Positions 1 through 5,926 of a stretch of DNA of 12,962 bases are shown piece by piece. Below the pieces are notes generated by a model. It had not been told where the DNA came from and searched no databases. It saw only the letters and a program-made list of their open reading frames with translations. This stretch comes from Lentimicrobium sp. (GTDB taxonomy: Bacteria > Bacteroidota > Bacteroidia > Bacteroidales > Lentimicrobiaceae): NCBI GenBank assembly GCA_013336205.1, contig JAAXUD010000028.1, positions 1 through 12,962 on the forward strand, read 5' to 3'. The first letter of the stretch is position 1. Every line of letters starts with the position of its first letter. The position numbers and the translations under genes were made by a program.

Positions 1-214
1 GTTTATTTTGAACGGCATTAACCTGCTGGGTATCGATTCAGCAACCTGCCAGATGGCTCTACGCAGGCACCTCTGGGACAAACTCGCCATGGACTGGAGA
101 CCAATGATGCTGGCTCAGATCAGCCGGGAGATAAAAATTGATGAATTGCCAAAATATATTGATCATATCCTTCATGGAAAAATCAGGGGAAGATTATTTG
201 TGAATCTGGAATAA
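1..214 (+). CDS. YhdH/YhfP-family (acrylyl-CoA reductase-like) MDR oxidoreductase, C-terminal end
   Basis: Only the last ~70 codons are present. The reading frame is open to the left edge (first full codon at position 2), so the gene starts outside the window, and the TTG at position 8 is an internal Leu codon, not a start. The visible protein begins FILNGINLLGIDS, which matches the segment of YhdH/AcuI proteins usually read as PFILRGV.L.GIDS. It continues with a Trp-Asp-Lys-Leu helix and ends ELPKYIDHILHGKIRGRLFVNL, the typical end of these zinc-free medium-chain dehydrogenases (the conserved I.GR..V strand). Family members reduce acrylyl-CoA or quinone-like enones with NADPH in the cytoplasm. 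The cofactor domain lies outside the window, so activity is inferred from the tail alone. The lipoprotein gene starts 44 bp downstream on the same strand. Confidence 0.8.
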   Translation, partial: FILNGINLLGIDSATCQMALRRHLWDKLAMDWRPMMLAQISREIKIDELPKYIDHILHGKIRGRLFVNLE

Positions 215-236
215 TCCTGATTCTGAAACTGTTTTT
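202..236 (+). terminator. candidate intrinsic terminator after the oxidoreductase gene
   Basis: GAATCTGGA (202-210) and TCCTGATTC (215-223) form a 9-bp inverted repeat with one central mismatch and a four-base loop that contains the TAA stop. A run of five T follows at 232-236, about 8 bases after the stem, which is further than in a classical rho-independent terminator. It may end or attenuate transcription into the next gene, but the spacing keeps confidence low. Confidence 0.3.
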
Positions 237-258
237 GTTCTACCTAAAATTCACTGTT

Positions 259-744
259 ATGAGCAAAATTAAACCAATTTTCACCTTTCTTCTTTTAACA
301 CTTTTCGCCTGTAACCAGGAAAAAGCACCTGTTTGTGATCAGGTTTCTGAAAAAGAAGCGATTAAGCTGACGCTGAAAAAGTACATTATTGCCAATGAAG
401 CCAGGAACATTTCAATAATCGGCGAAATCTGGGCCAACGACACTGCGGTATTAAGCCTGGGAACGGATCGTCACGATGTTTTTAATGGGTTCGACGCAGT
501 TCACAAAAAATTCACAGAACAATTTGAACGGTTCGAAAATATCTTTATCTCATCACGTGATCAGCAGATTTATGTTCATCCAGGCTGTCAGACAGCCTGG
601 TTTTCAGAAATTCTCCAGTATAATTATACACATGGAGATAAAGCCATTGAATATACAGACCTGCGTTTTACCGGATTCCTTGAAAAAAGAGGAGACAAAT
701 GGATGATATTGCAAACCCACTTGTCTGCCCCGGCTGACAGGTAA
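259..744 (+). CDS. NTF2/SnoaL-like domain lipoprotein
   Basis: The preferred start is the ATG at 259, giving 161 aa. A TTG eight codons upstream is in frame, but it would put extra residues before a clean signal peptide. Residues 1-18 read as a lipoprotein signal: MSKIK, a hydrophobic stretch, then the lipobox LFAC with the lipidated Cys at 18. The mature part (~32-158) fits the SnoaL-like/DUF4440 fold: an opening helix with EARNISIIGEIWAND, then an ALGTD-like turn (LSLGTDRHDVFNG), a helix (FDAVHKKFTEQF) and closing strands ending in WMILQTHLSAP. This small cone-shaped fold is used by enzymes and by ligand-binding proteins alike, and no catalytic set is recognisable, so the activity is unknown. 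It is probably anchored in the outer or inner membrane facing the periplasm. It converges on the HMA gene, with 30 bp between the stop codons. Confidence 0.75.
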   Translation: MSKIKPIFTFLLLTLFACNQEKAPVCDQVSEKEAIKLTLKKYIIANEARNISIIGEIWANDTAVLSLGTDRHDVFNGFDAVHKKFTEQFERFENIFISSRDQQIYVHPGCQTAWFSEILQYNYTHGDKAIEYTDLRFTGFLEKRGDKWMILQTHLSAPADR

Positions 745-748
745 TTAA

Positions 749-767
749 GCAGGATAATCCTGCCTTT
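749..767. terminator. candidate bidirectional terminator between convergent genes
   Basis: GCAGGA (749-754), TAA loop, TCCTGC (758-763) is a perfect 6-bp stem lying between the stop of the lipoprotein gene (744) and the stop of the HMA gene (775). On the + strand it is followed by CTTT; on the - strand TTAATTA follows the stem. The T tracts are short, but the location between two converging genes is where a shared terminator is expected. Confidence 0.5.
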
Positions 768-774
768 GCCAATT

Positions 775-1149
775 TTAATGGTTGTGCCCCGAATGATCAG
801 ACTTCCTGTCTTCAGGTTTTTTACAACAATCTGCTAGCTTTTCATAGACTTCAGGGTTTGCTGCAACTTCGTCAGCATCATAACCAACTGCTGAAACTGC
901 CTTCCGGATGACTTCCGGGCTTGTTTTTGCAGGTTTATAGGTCACCATAAGGATTTTTGTATCAACAACCAGTTCGGCTTTAATTACCCCCTTCTCAAAA
1001 GCCATCGCTTTTTCAATGGTCTCTTTGCACATGCTGCACTGAGCCGAGGTTAAAATTTCGATTTCTGCTGTTTTGGCATCCTGGGCAGATAAACTTCTGC
1101 CGATAAGTGATACAAGGATTACAAGCATTCCAATTTTAATTCTTTTCAT
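775..1149 (-). CDS. periplasmic heavy-metal-associated (HMA) domain protein with Cys/His tail
   Basis: The 124-aa protein has an Sec-type signal peptide (MKRIKIG, hydrophobic core, likely cleavage after SLSA at residue 22). One HMA domain follows (~28-95), with the metal-binding motif CSMC (Cys38 and Cys41) where Atx1/CopZ/MerP-type domains have MxCxxC. Here the residues before the first Cys are SAQ, so the usual Met is missing. The helix KETIEKAM and the closing AVSAVGYDAD also fit the ferredoxin-like fold. The C-terminus adds a Cys108-Cys109 pair and a His-rich end (DHSGHNH), a second possible metal site that simple HMA domains lack. It probably carries or buffers Cu+ or another soft metal in the periplasm. 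It is the last gene of the minus-strand cluster, 306 bp of repetitive DNA after the receptor gene. No promoter of its own is evident, so it is probably read through from upstream. Confidence 0.85.
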   Translation of the reverse strand: MKRIKIGMLVILVSLIGRSLSAQDAKTAEIEILTSAQCSMCKETIEKAMAFEKGVIKAELVVDTKILMVTYKPAKTSPEVIRKAVSAVGYDADEVAANPEVYEKLADCCKKPEDRKSDHSGHNH

Positions 1150-1183
1150 ATATTTAGCAATTAACGTTTATTACCAGTAAGCA

Positions 1184-1217
1184 CTTCATTCTTCATTCCA
1201 TTGTTCATTCGTCATTC
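1184..1217. repeat. short heptamer repeat tract (CTTCATT-like)
   Basis: CTTCATT occurs twice in tandem (1184-1197). After a six-base break, TTCATTC and GTCATTC follow (1204-1217). The same words make up the longer tract at 1391-1455, so the two tracts bracket the gene-free stretch. Confidence 0.6.
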
Positions 1218-1230
1218 AAATTATTAAATT

Positions 1231-1258
1231 GGCAGTTGGCAAAAGGCAGTTGGCAAAA
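1231..1258. repeat. tandem duplication of a 14-mer
   Basis: GGCAGTTGGCAAAA is present twice head to tail (1231-1244 and 1245-1258) without a mismatch. Each unit itself contains two GGCA words. Confidence 0.8.
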
Positions 1259-1307
1259 AAATGCCGCTAATTATTCATTTTACATTCGTTATTCGTTATT
1301 TGTAAAC

Positions 1308-1388
1308 CGTAAATAGCAAACCCTCGTTATCATTCTGTTCTCACAAGGCCAGGTCCAAATCGTAAATAGTAAACCTTAAATCGTAAAT
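1308..1388. repeat. dispersed CGTAAAT-type repeat words
   Basis: CGTAAATAGCAAACC (1308-1322) recurs as CGTAAATAGTAAACC (1361-1375), 14 of 15 bases identical. AAATCGTAAAT is repeated exactly at 1357-1367 and 1378-1388, 21 bp apart. Confidence 0.65.
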
Positions 1389-1390
1389 TC

Positions 1391-1455
1391 CATTCATTCT
1401 TCATTCTTCATTCGTCATTCTTCATTCGTCATTCGTACTTCGTACTTCGTACTTC
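1391..1455. repeat. period-7 tandem repeat tract abutting the receptor stop codon
   Basis: Split in sevens from 1391, the tract reads CATTCAT, TCTTCAT twice, TCGTCAT, TCTTCAT, TCGTCAT, then TCGTACT three times, before degenerating. The two unit types (T-C-K-T-C-A-T and TCGTACT) differ at two positions, as expected from unit-by-unit slippage and mutation. The tract ends directly at the stop codon of the TonB-dependent receptor gene (1456-1458 on the - strand). Confidence 0.8.
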
Positions 1456-3693
1456 CTATTTAATCGCGTACCTGATTCCGGCATAAAACATCCTTCCCAA
1501 CAGAGGTCCCCAAATAATACCTGCATCAAAACCTGGTTCGAATGGCGCATCATATCCAAGAACAGGATGCTCCTGTGTAAATCCTGTCAGGTTTTCGACA
1601 CCGAGATAAGTATCCCATTTCTTGAATTTACGGGTAACCTGTGTATGAATGGTAATGTAGTCAGGTGAATAGCCGTTTTCATAATCAAGGTGTTCGGGAA
1701 AATCTACACCAAGAGGTAGCCGGGTTTTTCCATTATACTGCCCTGTAAAATCAAACTTCCACTTTTCGAAACGGGTAGCATAGGAAAGTGTGAGCAACCC
1801 CTTATGCCGGCTTACCAGCGGGCGGTCGCGCAAAGCACCGGCAGTGGTTACCTTCACATCGTTCAACCTGAAAGCTGCGGTTACGTCAAAGCCTTCAAAC
1901 AAAGCTATATCAGCATTAACCTGGAAACTGTTTGAATAGGATTCACCATCAAGATTGTAGATTACAACCCTGTCAAACGATTGATCCAGATCAATAATTA
2001 CCTGGTTTATAAAATCAGTTCTGTAATAGTCAGCTGAGATGACCATATCCCGCTTTTCGCTGAGTGCAATGGTTTGAGTGATGTTTAATCCATAATTCCA
2101 GGCTTCTTCCATCCGAAAATCTTCACGAAAGACCAGTTGCCTTGAACTAACCATTATACCGGAATTTTCGGCCAGCACCGATGCACTGCGATAACCCTTC
2201 CCAACGGAACCCCTCAAAACAGTTTTTTCAAAAAGATTGACTTTAAAATGGAAACGAGGTGTAACAATAGTCCCGTATTTATTATGATGATCAACACGAA
2301 TTCCGGCAATAATACTGAGTTTATCACCCGGATTATAGGTGTATTGCGCAAAAATACCCGGCACCGATTCTACCCTGTTGAAGGAGGAGTCGCTGTATGA
2401 TTCATCATAATCATCATACATCAAACTTAAACCTGCATTATAGGTATGTGCGGCATTCCCGATCTGTGACTGAAAAATTGCATTTCCGTAAAAACCAAGT
2501 TGGCGGGCGTTATATTCCGTTCTGCCATAAACTGATTCCTGCTCATGATACAATCCGCTAAATATCAAACCCAAACTCGTATTTGTCAAATTTCTGAATA
2601 TAAATCCGGTTTTATCATAAACCTGCGCGCGGCGCGTTTTTACCTTCATTACATAATTTCCATTGGCCACCGCTTCATCTGTATTCATTCCCAGCAATTG
2701 ACCTCCTTCACGTTCATCTGTCAAAAAATTAAATCCGAATTTCGACTCTGTTACACCATGCTTTTCGTAGCTCCAGCGGTTAGAAACATTAATCTGAGTA
2801 GAAACAGGCTGGTCGAGGAAGTTATCATGATTCATATCAATCTTGCCAAATTGCTTCGAAGCATGGGCCAGTATCATGGTGCTGAGTTTATCATCAATCA
2901 GCACTTTGGATGCATGGGTATTTAACTCAACCCTACCTTCGTTATTGGCATATAGATTCAGGAAAAACTTTTCGGTATCCCAGGGTTTCCTGAATTCCGC
3001 ATTAATCTGGCCGGTGGTAGATTCATACCCGTTAACCACCGATGAAGTTCCTTTGGAAATCTGAATGGATTCCATCCAGGTTCCCGGAATATAGGTTAGT
3101 CCGAATGCAGAGCCCAATCCCCGTGTAAAGGGAATGTTTTCAACCATCAGCTGACTGTAAACCCCGGCCAGACCCAGCATCTGGATCTGCTTTGCACCGG
3201 TCACCGCATCAGAAAAGCCAACATCAACGGTGGCATTGTTCTCGAAACTCTCCGAAAGGTTACAACAGGCAAGTTTCTGAAGACCGGCAGTAGTGATGAC
3301 TTCTGTTTTTATTGGCTTCAGGGATGAAATAAAACTTCCGGCCATTCGCTCTTTCACTTCTACCTGGGCAAGTGCTGAACCTCTTTGAAGCGTAATCTCA
3401 ATTGAATTCTGCCCCGGGGAAATTTGAATGGTATCATTATGATATCCAACAAAGCTGGCCACCAACCTGGTTGAGCCTTCGGATGTTTTTTTAATCCGGA
3501 AACGCCCGTCTTCATCAGCAACGGTTCCCTGTTGCGTTCCTAACCAATAGATGTTTGCATAAGGTAGCGGAATGAATTTTCCATTACCGTCCTGTTCGCT
3601 TATGCTGCCTTTGATTACCTGTTGAGCCGATAATAGATTAAGCCCGGCAATTATTAAAGCAAACGTGCAAAACGCACGAATTACGAATTTCAT
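1456..3693 (-). CDS. TonB-dependent outer-membrane receptor, metal-associated type
   Basis: The 745-aa protein has a signal peptide to about residue 23 (cleavage near LLSAQ). A carboxypeptidase-regulatory-like domain follows (~26-103, with the ANIYWLGT..GTVADEDGRF and VASFVGY motifs), then the plug (~110-240) and a 22-strand-type barrel to the C-terminus (ending GIRYAIK). The plug contains the pair Cys143-Cys144 in LACCNLSESFENN, then a DAVTGAKQIQMLGL segment. I recall this plug signature from Bacteroidota receptors that sit next to HMA proteins, but cannot confirm it by search. Such receptors import substrates across the outer membrane using energy from TonB-ExbBD. The neighbours, a Cys/His-rich small protein upstream and an HMA protein downstream, point to a metal or metal-chelate substrate, probably copper. 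No promoter is visible in the 89 bp upstream, so co-transcription with the gene at 3783-4241 is likely. Confidence 0.9.
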   Translation of the reverse strand: MKFVIRAFCTFALIIAGLNLLSAQQVIKGSISEQDGNGKFIPLPYANIYWLGTQQGTVADEDGRFRIKKTSEGSTRLVASFVGYHNDTIQISPGQNSIEITLQRGSALAQVEVKERMAGSFISSLKPIKTEVITTAGLQKLACCNLSESFENNATVDVGFSDAVTGAKQIQMLGLAGVYSQLMVENIPFTRGLGSAFGLTYIPGTWMESIQISKGTSSVVNGYESTTGQINAEFRKPWDTEKFFLNLYANNEGRVELNTHASKVLIDDKLSTMILAHASKQFGKIDMNHDNFLDQPVSTQINVSNRWSYEKHGVTESKFGFNFLTDEREGGQLLGMNTDEAVANGNYVMKVKTRRAQVYDKTGFIFRNLTNTSLGLIFSGLYHEQESVYGRTEYNARQLGFYGNAIFQSQIGNAAHTYNAGLSLMYDDYDESYSDSSFNRVESVPGIFAQYTYNPGDKLSIIAGIRVDHHNKYGTIVTPRFHFKVNLFEKTVLRGSVGKGYRSASVLAENSGIMVSSRQLVFREDFRMEEAWNYGLNITQTIALSEKRDMVISADYYRTDFINQVIIDLDQSFDRVVIYNLDGESYSNSFQVNADIALFEGFDVTAAFRLNDVKVTTAGALRDRPLVSRHKGLLTLSYATRFEKWKFDFTGQYNGKTRLPLGVDFPEHLDYENGYSPDYITIHTQVTRKFKKWDTYLGVENLTGFTQEHPVLGYDAPFEPGFDAGIIWGPLLGRMFYAGIRYAIK

Positions 3694-3739
3694 GATTTTT
3701 CTGTTAAGTAAATTAGTAGGGAATAGTTAAACTAAGTAC

Positions 3740-3760
3740 AGCATGCTTTAAGGGCATGCT
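3740..3760. promoter_or_regulatory. paired GCATGC palindromes / hairpin between cluster genes
   Basis: AGCATGC (3740-3746) and GCATGCT (3754-3760) form a 7-bp inverted repeat with a 7-base loop. Because GCATGC is itself a palindrome, the site also reads as two palindromes 13 bp apart. It lies in the 89-bp gap between the small Cys/His protein gene and the receptor gene. It has no adequate T-run for a terminator in the transcribed direction. It could be an mRNA processing or stabilising hairpin, or a protein-binding site; function is unknown. Confidence 0.35.
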
Positions 3761-3782
3761 TAAAAAACAGGTCAACAGAAAA

Positions 3783-4241
3783 TCATAACCGTAATGAGGA
3801 AGTAAACAGGTAGGTATCTATTCCGGGAGGATGGGGAGAATCGATAAAGACTTCAGCCCGGATATCATTAAAACCTGAAGGCTCAACAAGAAAAGAATCC
3901 GGAAGTTCAAAAAAACGAACATCCGCATTAAATATTTTGGAAACAGAGGCCAGATAATCAAGACCAATTTTAACAAAGAGCCGGCTATCTTTACAACAGG
4001 ATTCATTATTCAGGAATGTATGATGAGTACAATGACCCTGATGCGAAATTGCACATTCATCTTTTACAATCTCTAAAAAAAGGGATGAATGCGCATCACA
4101 GCAGGAATTACTTCCGTCAATGCTAAGTTCTGTTGAGCCAACTGAACTGCATTCATGAATAAAAACAAGCACACCTGAGGCAGGAACCAAAAAGGAAACC
4201 AGCAACAATATGACAGCTATATTTTTAATCACTTTAATCAT
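3783..4241 (-). CDS. HYC_CC_PP-type small exported Cys/His-rich protein
   Basis: The start chosen is the ATG at 4241 (152 aa). The frame stays open to 4289, but that start would place 16 polar residues before the signal peptide and lies upstream of the predicted promoter element. Residues 1-23 form a hydrophobic signal or anchor (MIKVIKN, then AVILLLVSFLVPASG). After it come His29-Glu-Cys31, the pair Cys47-Cys48, a cluster with Cys63, His67, His70, Cys71, His73 and His74, a second pair Cys82-Cys83 followed by Lys-Asp, and near the end Pro138-Pro139. The order H-x-C, CC, PP matches the Bacteroidota family known as HYC_CC_PP, whose biochemical role is unknown to me. The central His/Cys cluster is an obvious candidate metal site. 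It is the first gene of the metal cluster and probably acts in the periplasm with the receptor. Confidence 0.7.
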   Translation of the reverse strand: MIKVIKNIAVILLLVSFLVPASGVLVFIHECSSVGSTELSIDGSNSCCDAHSSLFLEIVKDECAISHQGHCTHHTFLNNESCCKDSRLFVKIGLDYLASVSKIFNADVRFFELPDSFLVEPSGFNDIRAEVFIDSPHPPGIDTYLFTSSLRL

Positions 4242-4261
4242 CAATCTCTTATTTTCAAGTG

Positions 4262-4290
4262 CAAATATAGTACATCTGAAAACAAACAAA
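4262..4290 (-). promoter_or_regulatory. Bacteroidota-type promoter for the metal cluster
   Basis: Read on the - strand, TTTG (4290-4287), a 17-base spacer and TATATTTG (4269-4262) match the -33 TTG / -7 TAnnTTTG consensus of Bacteroidota sigma factor. Transcription would start near 4255, leaving a leader of roughly 14 bases before the ATG at 4241. This supports that ATG over the longer frame. Confidence 0.55.
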
Positions 4291-4474
4291 TATCATTAAC
4301 AAAAAAATAACAGCCCGTTTAAACTCCATATTTGTCGATGAAATTCATTTTTTATATATTTAAAACCAAACTAAATACCTATATTTCAATACATTAGCCA
4401 CGCTTTCCCTGTCAAGCCAAGGTTACTTCTATTTTGAAGCATTCTAAATTAGACAAGTTGCTTTAAGAATAGTT

Positions 4475-4503
4475 TTGTACCTATTTAACAATTCCTACAT
4501 TTG
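4475..4503 (+). promoter_or_regulatory. Bacteroidota-type promoter for the nuo operon
   Basis: TTG (4475-4477), an 18-base spacer and TACATTTG (4496-4503) match the -33/-7 consensus TTG-N17-23-TAnnTTTG. The expected start point is near 4510, giving a leader of about 32 bases before nuoA. No other TAnnTTTG match was seen in this intergenic region on this strand. Confidence 0.6.
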
Positions 4504-4507
4504 CCAC

Positions 4508-4521
4508 CTAGACAAATCTAG
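4508..4521. promoter_or_regulatory. inverted repeat at the predicted nuo transcription start
   Basis: CTAGA (4508-4512), CAAA, TCTAG (4517-4521) is a perfect 5-bp inverted repeat lying on the expected +1 of the nuo promoter. It could be a small operator or a 5' mRNA hairpin. A short palindrome can arise by chance in AT-rich DNA. Confidence 0.25.
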
Positions 4522-4541
4522 ATACCTAAATATATTAAAGC

Positions 4542-4892
4542 ATGGATAGTCAGTCACTTGTGCTATTTTTTATTGTTGGGGTCGTCCTTGTTGGGGGCGC
4601 AATACTCTTCTCAACATTTATTCCACCGACTTCATCCAACCCGGCAAAATTTGAGCCCTACGAATGTGGAATAGAAACCATAGGCGGTACCTGGATGCAA
4701 TATACAGTTGGTTATTACCTGTTTGCCATCCTGTTCCTGATTTTTGATGTTGAGACGGTATTTGTGTTTCCCTGGGCTACAGTAATGGCTGAAACAGGAG
4801 TTACTGCCTTTATCGAGATTATAATCTTCTTCTTTATCCTGGGACTTGGCCTGCTCTATGGCTGGAAAAAACATGCATTAAAATGGGAATAA
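4542..4892 (+). CDS. nuoA: NADH-quinone oxidoreductase (complex I) subunit A
   Basis: The 116-aa membrane subunit has three predicted helices (~6-27, 57-77, 87-107). The conserved cytoplasmic loop is present ([12 protein letters not shown], residues 33-44, with the Cys42 that labels the active/deactive transition in mitochondrial ND3), as is the TM2 motif [12 protein letters not shown] (68-79) with Asp69 and Glu71. NuoA helps link the quinone-reducing module to the proton-pumping arm beside NuoH and NuoJ. It is the first gene of the operon, ~32 bases after the predicted transcription start, and its last 10 bases overlap nuoB. No clear Shine-Dalgarno sequence precedes it. Confidence 0.96.
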   Translation: MDSQSLVLFFIVGVVLVGGAILFSTFIPPTSSNPAKFEPYECGIETIGGTWMQYTVGYYLFAILFLIFDVETVFVFPWATVMAETGVTAFIEIIIFFFILGLGLLYGWKKHALKWE

Positions 4893-5422
4893 TCAAAAAG
4901 AAACAGGATTTTGAAGTCAATGACTACCCTCCTGTAGAATTACATGAAGGCGGAAGTATTCTTCTCACCAAACTTGACGACCTGGTTAACTGGGCACGTT
5001 CAAACTCGCTTTGGCCGCTTACATTCGGAACCCGCTGCTGTGCAATCGAATTTATGGCAGTTGGTGCTTCGCGCCACGACATGGCCCGTTTCGGTTTCGA
5101 AGTAGCCCGTGCCACACCTCGTCAGGCTGACCTCATTATTATTAGCGGGTCTATCAATTATAAAATGGCTCCGGTATTAAAGCGTCTTTACGATCAGATG
5201 GCTGATCCGAAATATGTGATCGCTATGGGTGCCTGCGCCGTTTCCGGGGGTCCTTTTTACTACAATAGTTACGCTATTGTTAAAGGAGCCGATCATGTTA
5301 TTCCGGTAGATGTTTACGTTCCCGGTTGCCCGCCACGCCCCGAAGCTTTACTTTTTGGGATGATGCAGCTTCAGAAAAAAATCCGCCGGGAGCGCCACTT
5401 CTCCATCAGAAAAAAAAGATAG
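4883..5422 (+). CDS. nuoB: complex I subunit B (N2 cluster protein)
   Basis: The 179-aa protein carries the four cysteines that bind the terminal [4Fe-4S] cluster N2: the tandem pair Cys52-Cys53 ([10 protein letters not shown]), Cys118 (MGACAVSGG) and Cys149 ([11 protein letters not shown]). N2 hands electrons to quinone at the interface with NuoD. The N-terminus lacks a membrane helix, as is normal for this peripheral subunit. The basic tail ([12 protein letters not shown]) is short. The ATG at 4883 overlaps nuoA by 10 bp, which suggests translational coupling. The stretch [19 protein letters not shown] replaces the more usual (A/S)GT.T.KMAP form but keeps KMAP. Confidence 0.97.
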   Translation: MGIIKKKQDFEVNDYPPVELHEGGSILLTKLDDLVNWARSNSLWPLTFGTRCCAIEFMAVGASRHDMARFGFEVARATPRQADLIIISGSINYKMAPVLKRLYDQMADPKYVIAMGACAVSGGPFYYNSYAIVKGADHVIPVDVYVPGCPPRPEALLFGMMQLQKKIRRERHFSIRKKR

Positions 5423-5468
5423 TTAAACTGAATTACAGAAGGGATTCTTCCCAAACAGAAATAACACA

Positions 5469-5924
5469 ATGACAAACGAGGCACTGATAGCGACAATTGG
5501 TCAGATAGAGGCTGAAGCCGAAACCAGACTGGGAGCGCAGTACGTTGAAACTTTTATCCCGGCCCCAAAGCTTCATAGCTTCATGAAACGGATCAAAGAA
5601 GACGTAACCCTGGCTTTTGATTACCTGTTTTGCGTTACAGGTGTTGATTATGCTGATCATCTTCAGATGGTTTACCACCTGGAATCGATTCTGCACAAAC
5701 ATATACTGGTTGTAAAAGTAAAAACCGACGGACGCGAAACACCTGAAGTTGATACCGTTTCTGATATATGGCCCACCGCCGAATTTCATGAGAGAGAAGC
5801 TTACGATCTATTGGGAATAAAGTTCAACAATCATCCCGATCTGAGAAGGATGTTCCTCGATGAAAACTGGGGCTTTCCACTTCGTAAAGATTACAAAGAC
5901 GACGTTCACATCGTATCCCGATAG
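5469..5924 (+). CDS. nuoC: complex I subunit C (30-kDa type)
   Basis: The 151-aa protein shows the 30-kDa subunit signature: HEREAYDLLGIKFNNHPDLRR (107-127, with Glu108, Arg109, Glu110 and Asp113) followed by MFLDENWGFPLRKDY (128-142). The earlier domain (~25-100) has the FDYLFCVTGVDYADH strand expected of the family. It is a hydrophilic Q-module scaffold that binds NuoD and holds no cofactor. It is separate from nuoD here, whereas Escherichia coli and many Bacteroides have a fused nuoCD. There is a 46-bp gap after nuoB and only 2 bp before nuoD. Confidence 0.95.
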   Translation: MTNEALIATIGQIEAEAETRLGAQYVETFIPAPKLHSFMKRIKEDVTLAFDYLFCVTGVDYADHLQMVYHLESILHKHILVVKVKTDGRETPEVDTVSDIWPTAEFHEREAYDLLGIKFNNHPDLRRMFLDENWGFPLRKDYKDDVHIVSR

Positions 5925-5926
5925 CT

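Larger units (their letters stand above)
1150..1455. other. 306-bp gene-free stretch built of short degenerate repeats
   Basis: No coding capacity, RNA gene or recognisable promoter is visible here. The stretch is a patchwork of short words: heptamer tracts at both ends (1184-1217 and 1391-1455), two ATTCGTT units at 1284-1297, a tandem 14-mer at 1231-1258, and related CGTAAATAG(C/T)AAACC words at 1308-1322 and 1361-1375. It lies between two genes that probably belong to one transcript. Confidence 0.8.
4242..4541. other. 300-bp divergent intergenic region
   Basis: An AT-rich, gene-free region between the minus-strand metal cluster and the plus-strand nuo operon. It holds a promoter candidate for each side (4262-4290 on the - strand, 4475-4503 on the + strand) and a short inverted repeat at 4508-4521. 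Between ~4300 and ~4470 I see no ORF, RNA gene or repeat. Confidence 0.8.

Noticed and set aside
8..214. Short complete gene starting at the TTG at position 8
   Set aside because: The frame is open to the window edge and the residues before the TTG (F-I) fit the YhdH-family motif, so this is the tail of a longer gene.
1391..1455. CRISPR-like array
   Set aside because: The units are only 7 bp and contiguous, with no spacers, no long repeat and no cas genes nearby. It is a simple tandem repeat.
2545..3064. Plus-strand ORFs inside the receptor gene
   Set aside because: They are antisense to a strongly supported TonB-dependent receptor, show no family motifs or initiation signals, and are shadows of its codon pattern.
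4242..4289. Longer start (ATG at 4289) for the small Cys/His protein
   Set aside because: It would add 16 residues before an already complete signal peptide and would lie across the predicted -7 promoter element.
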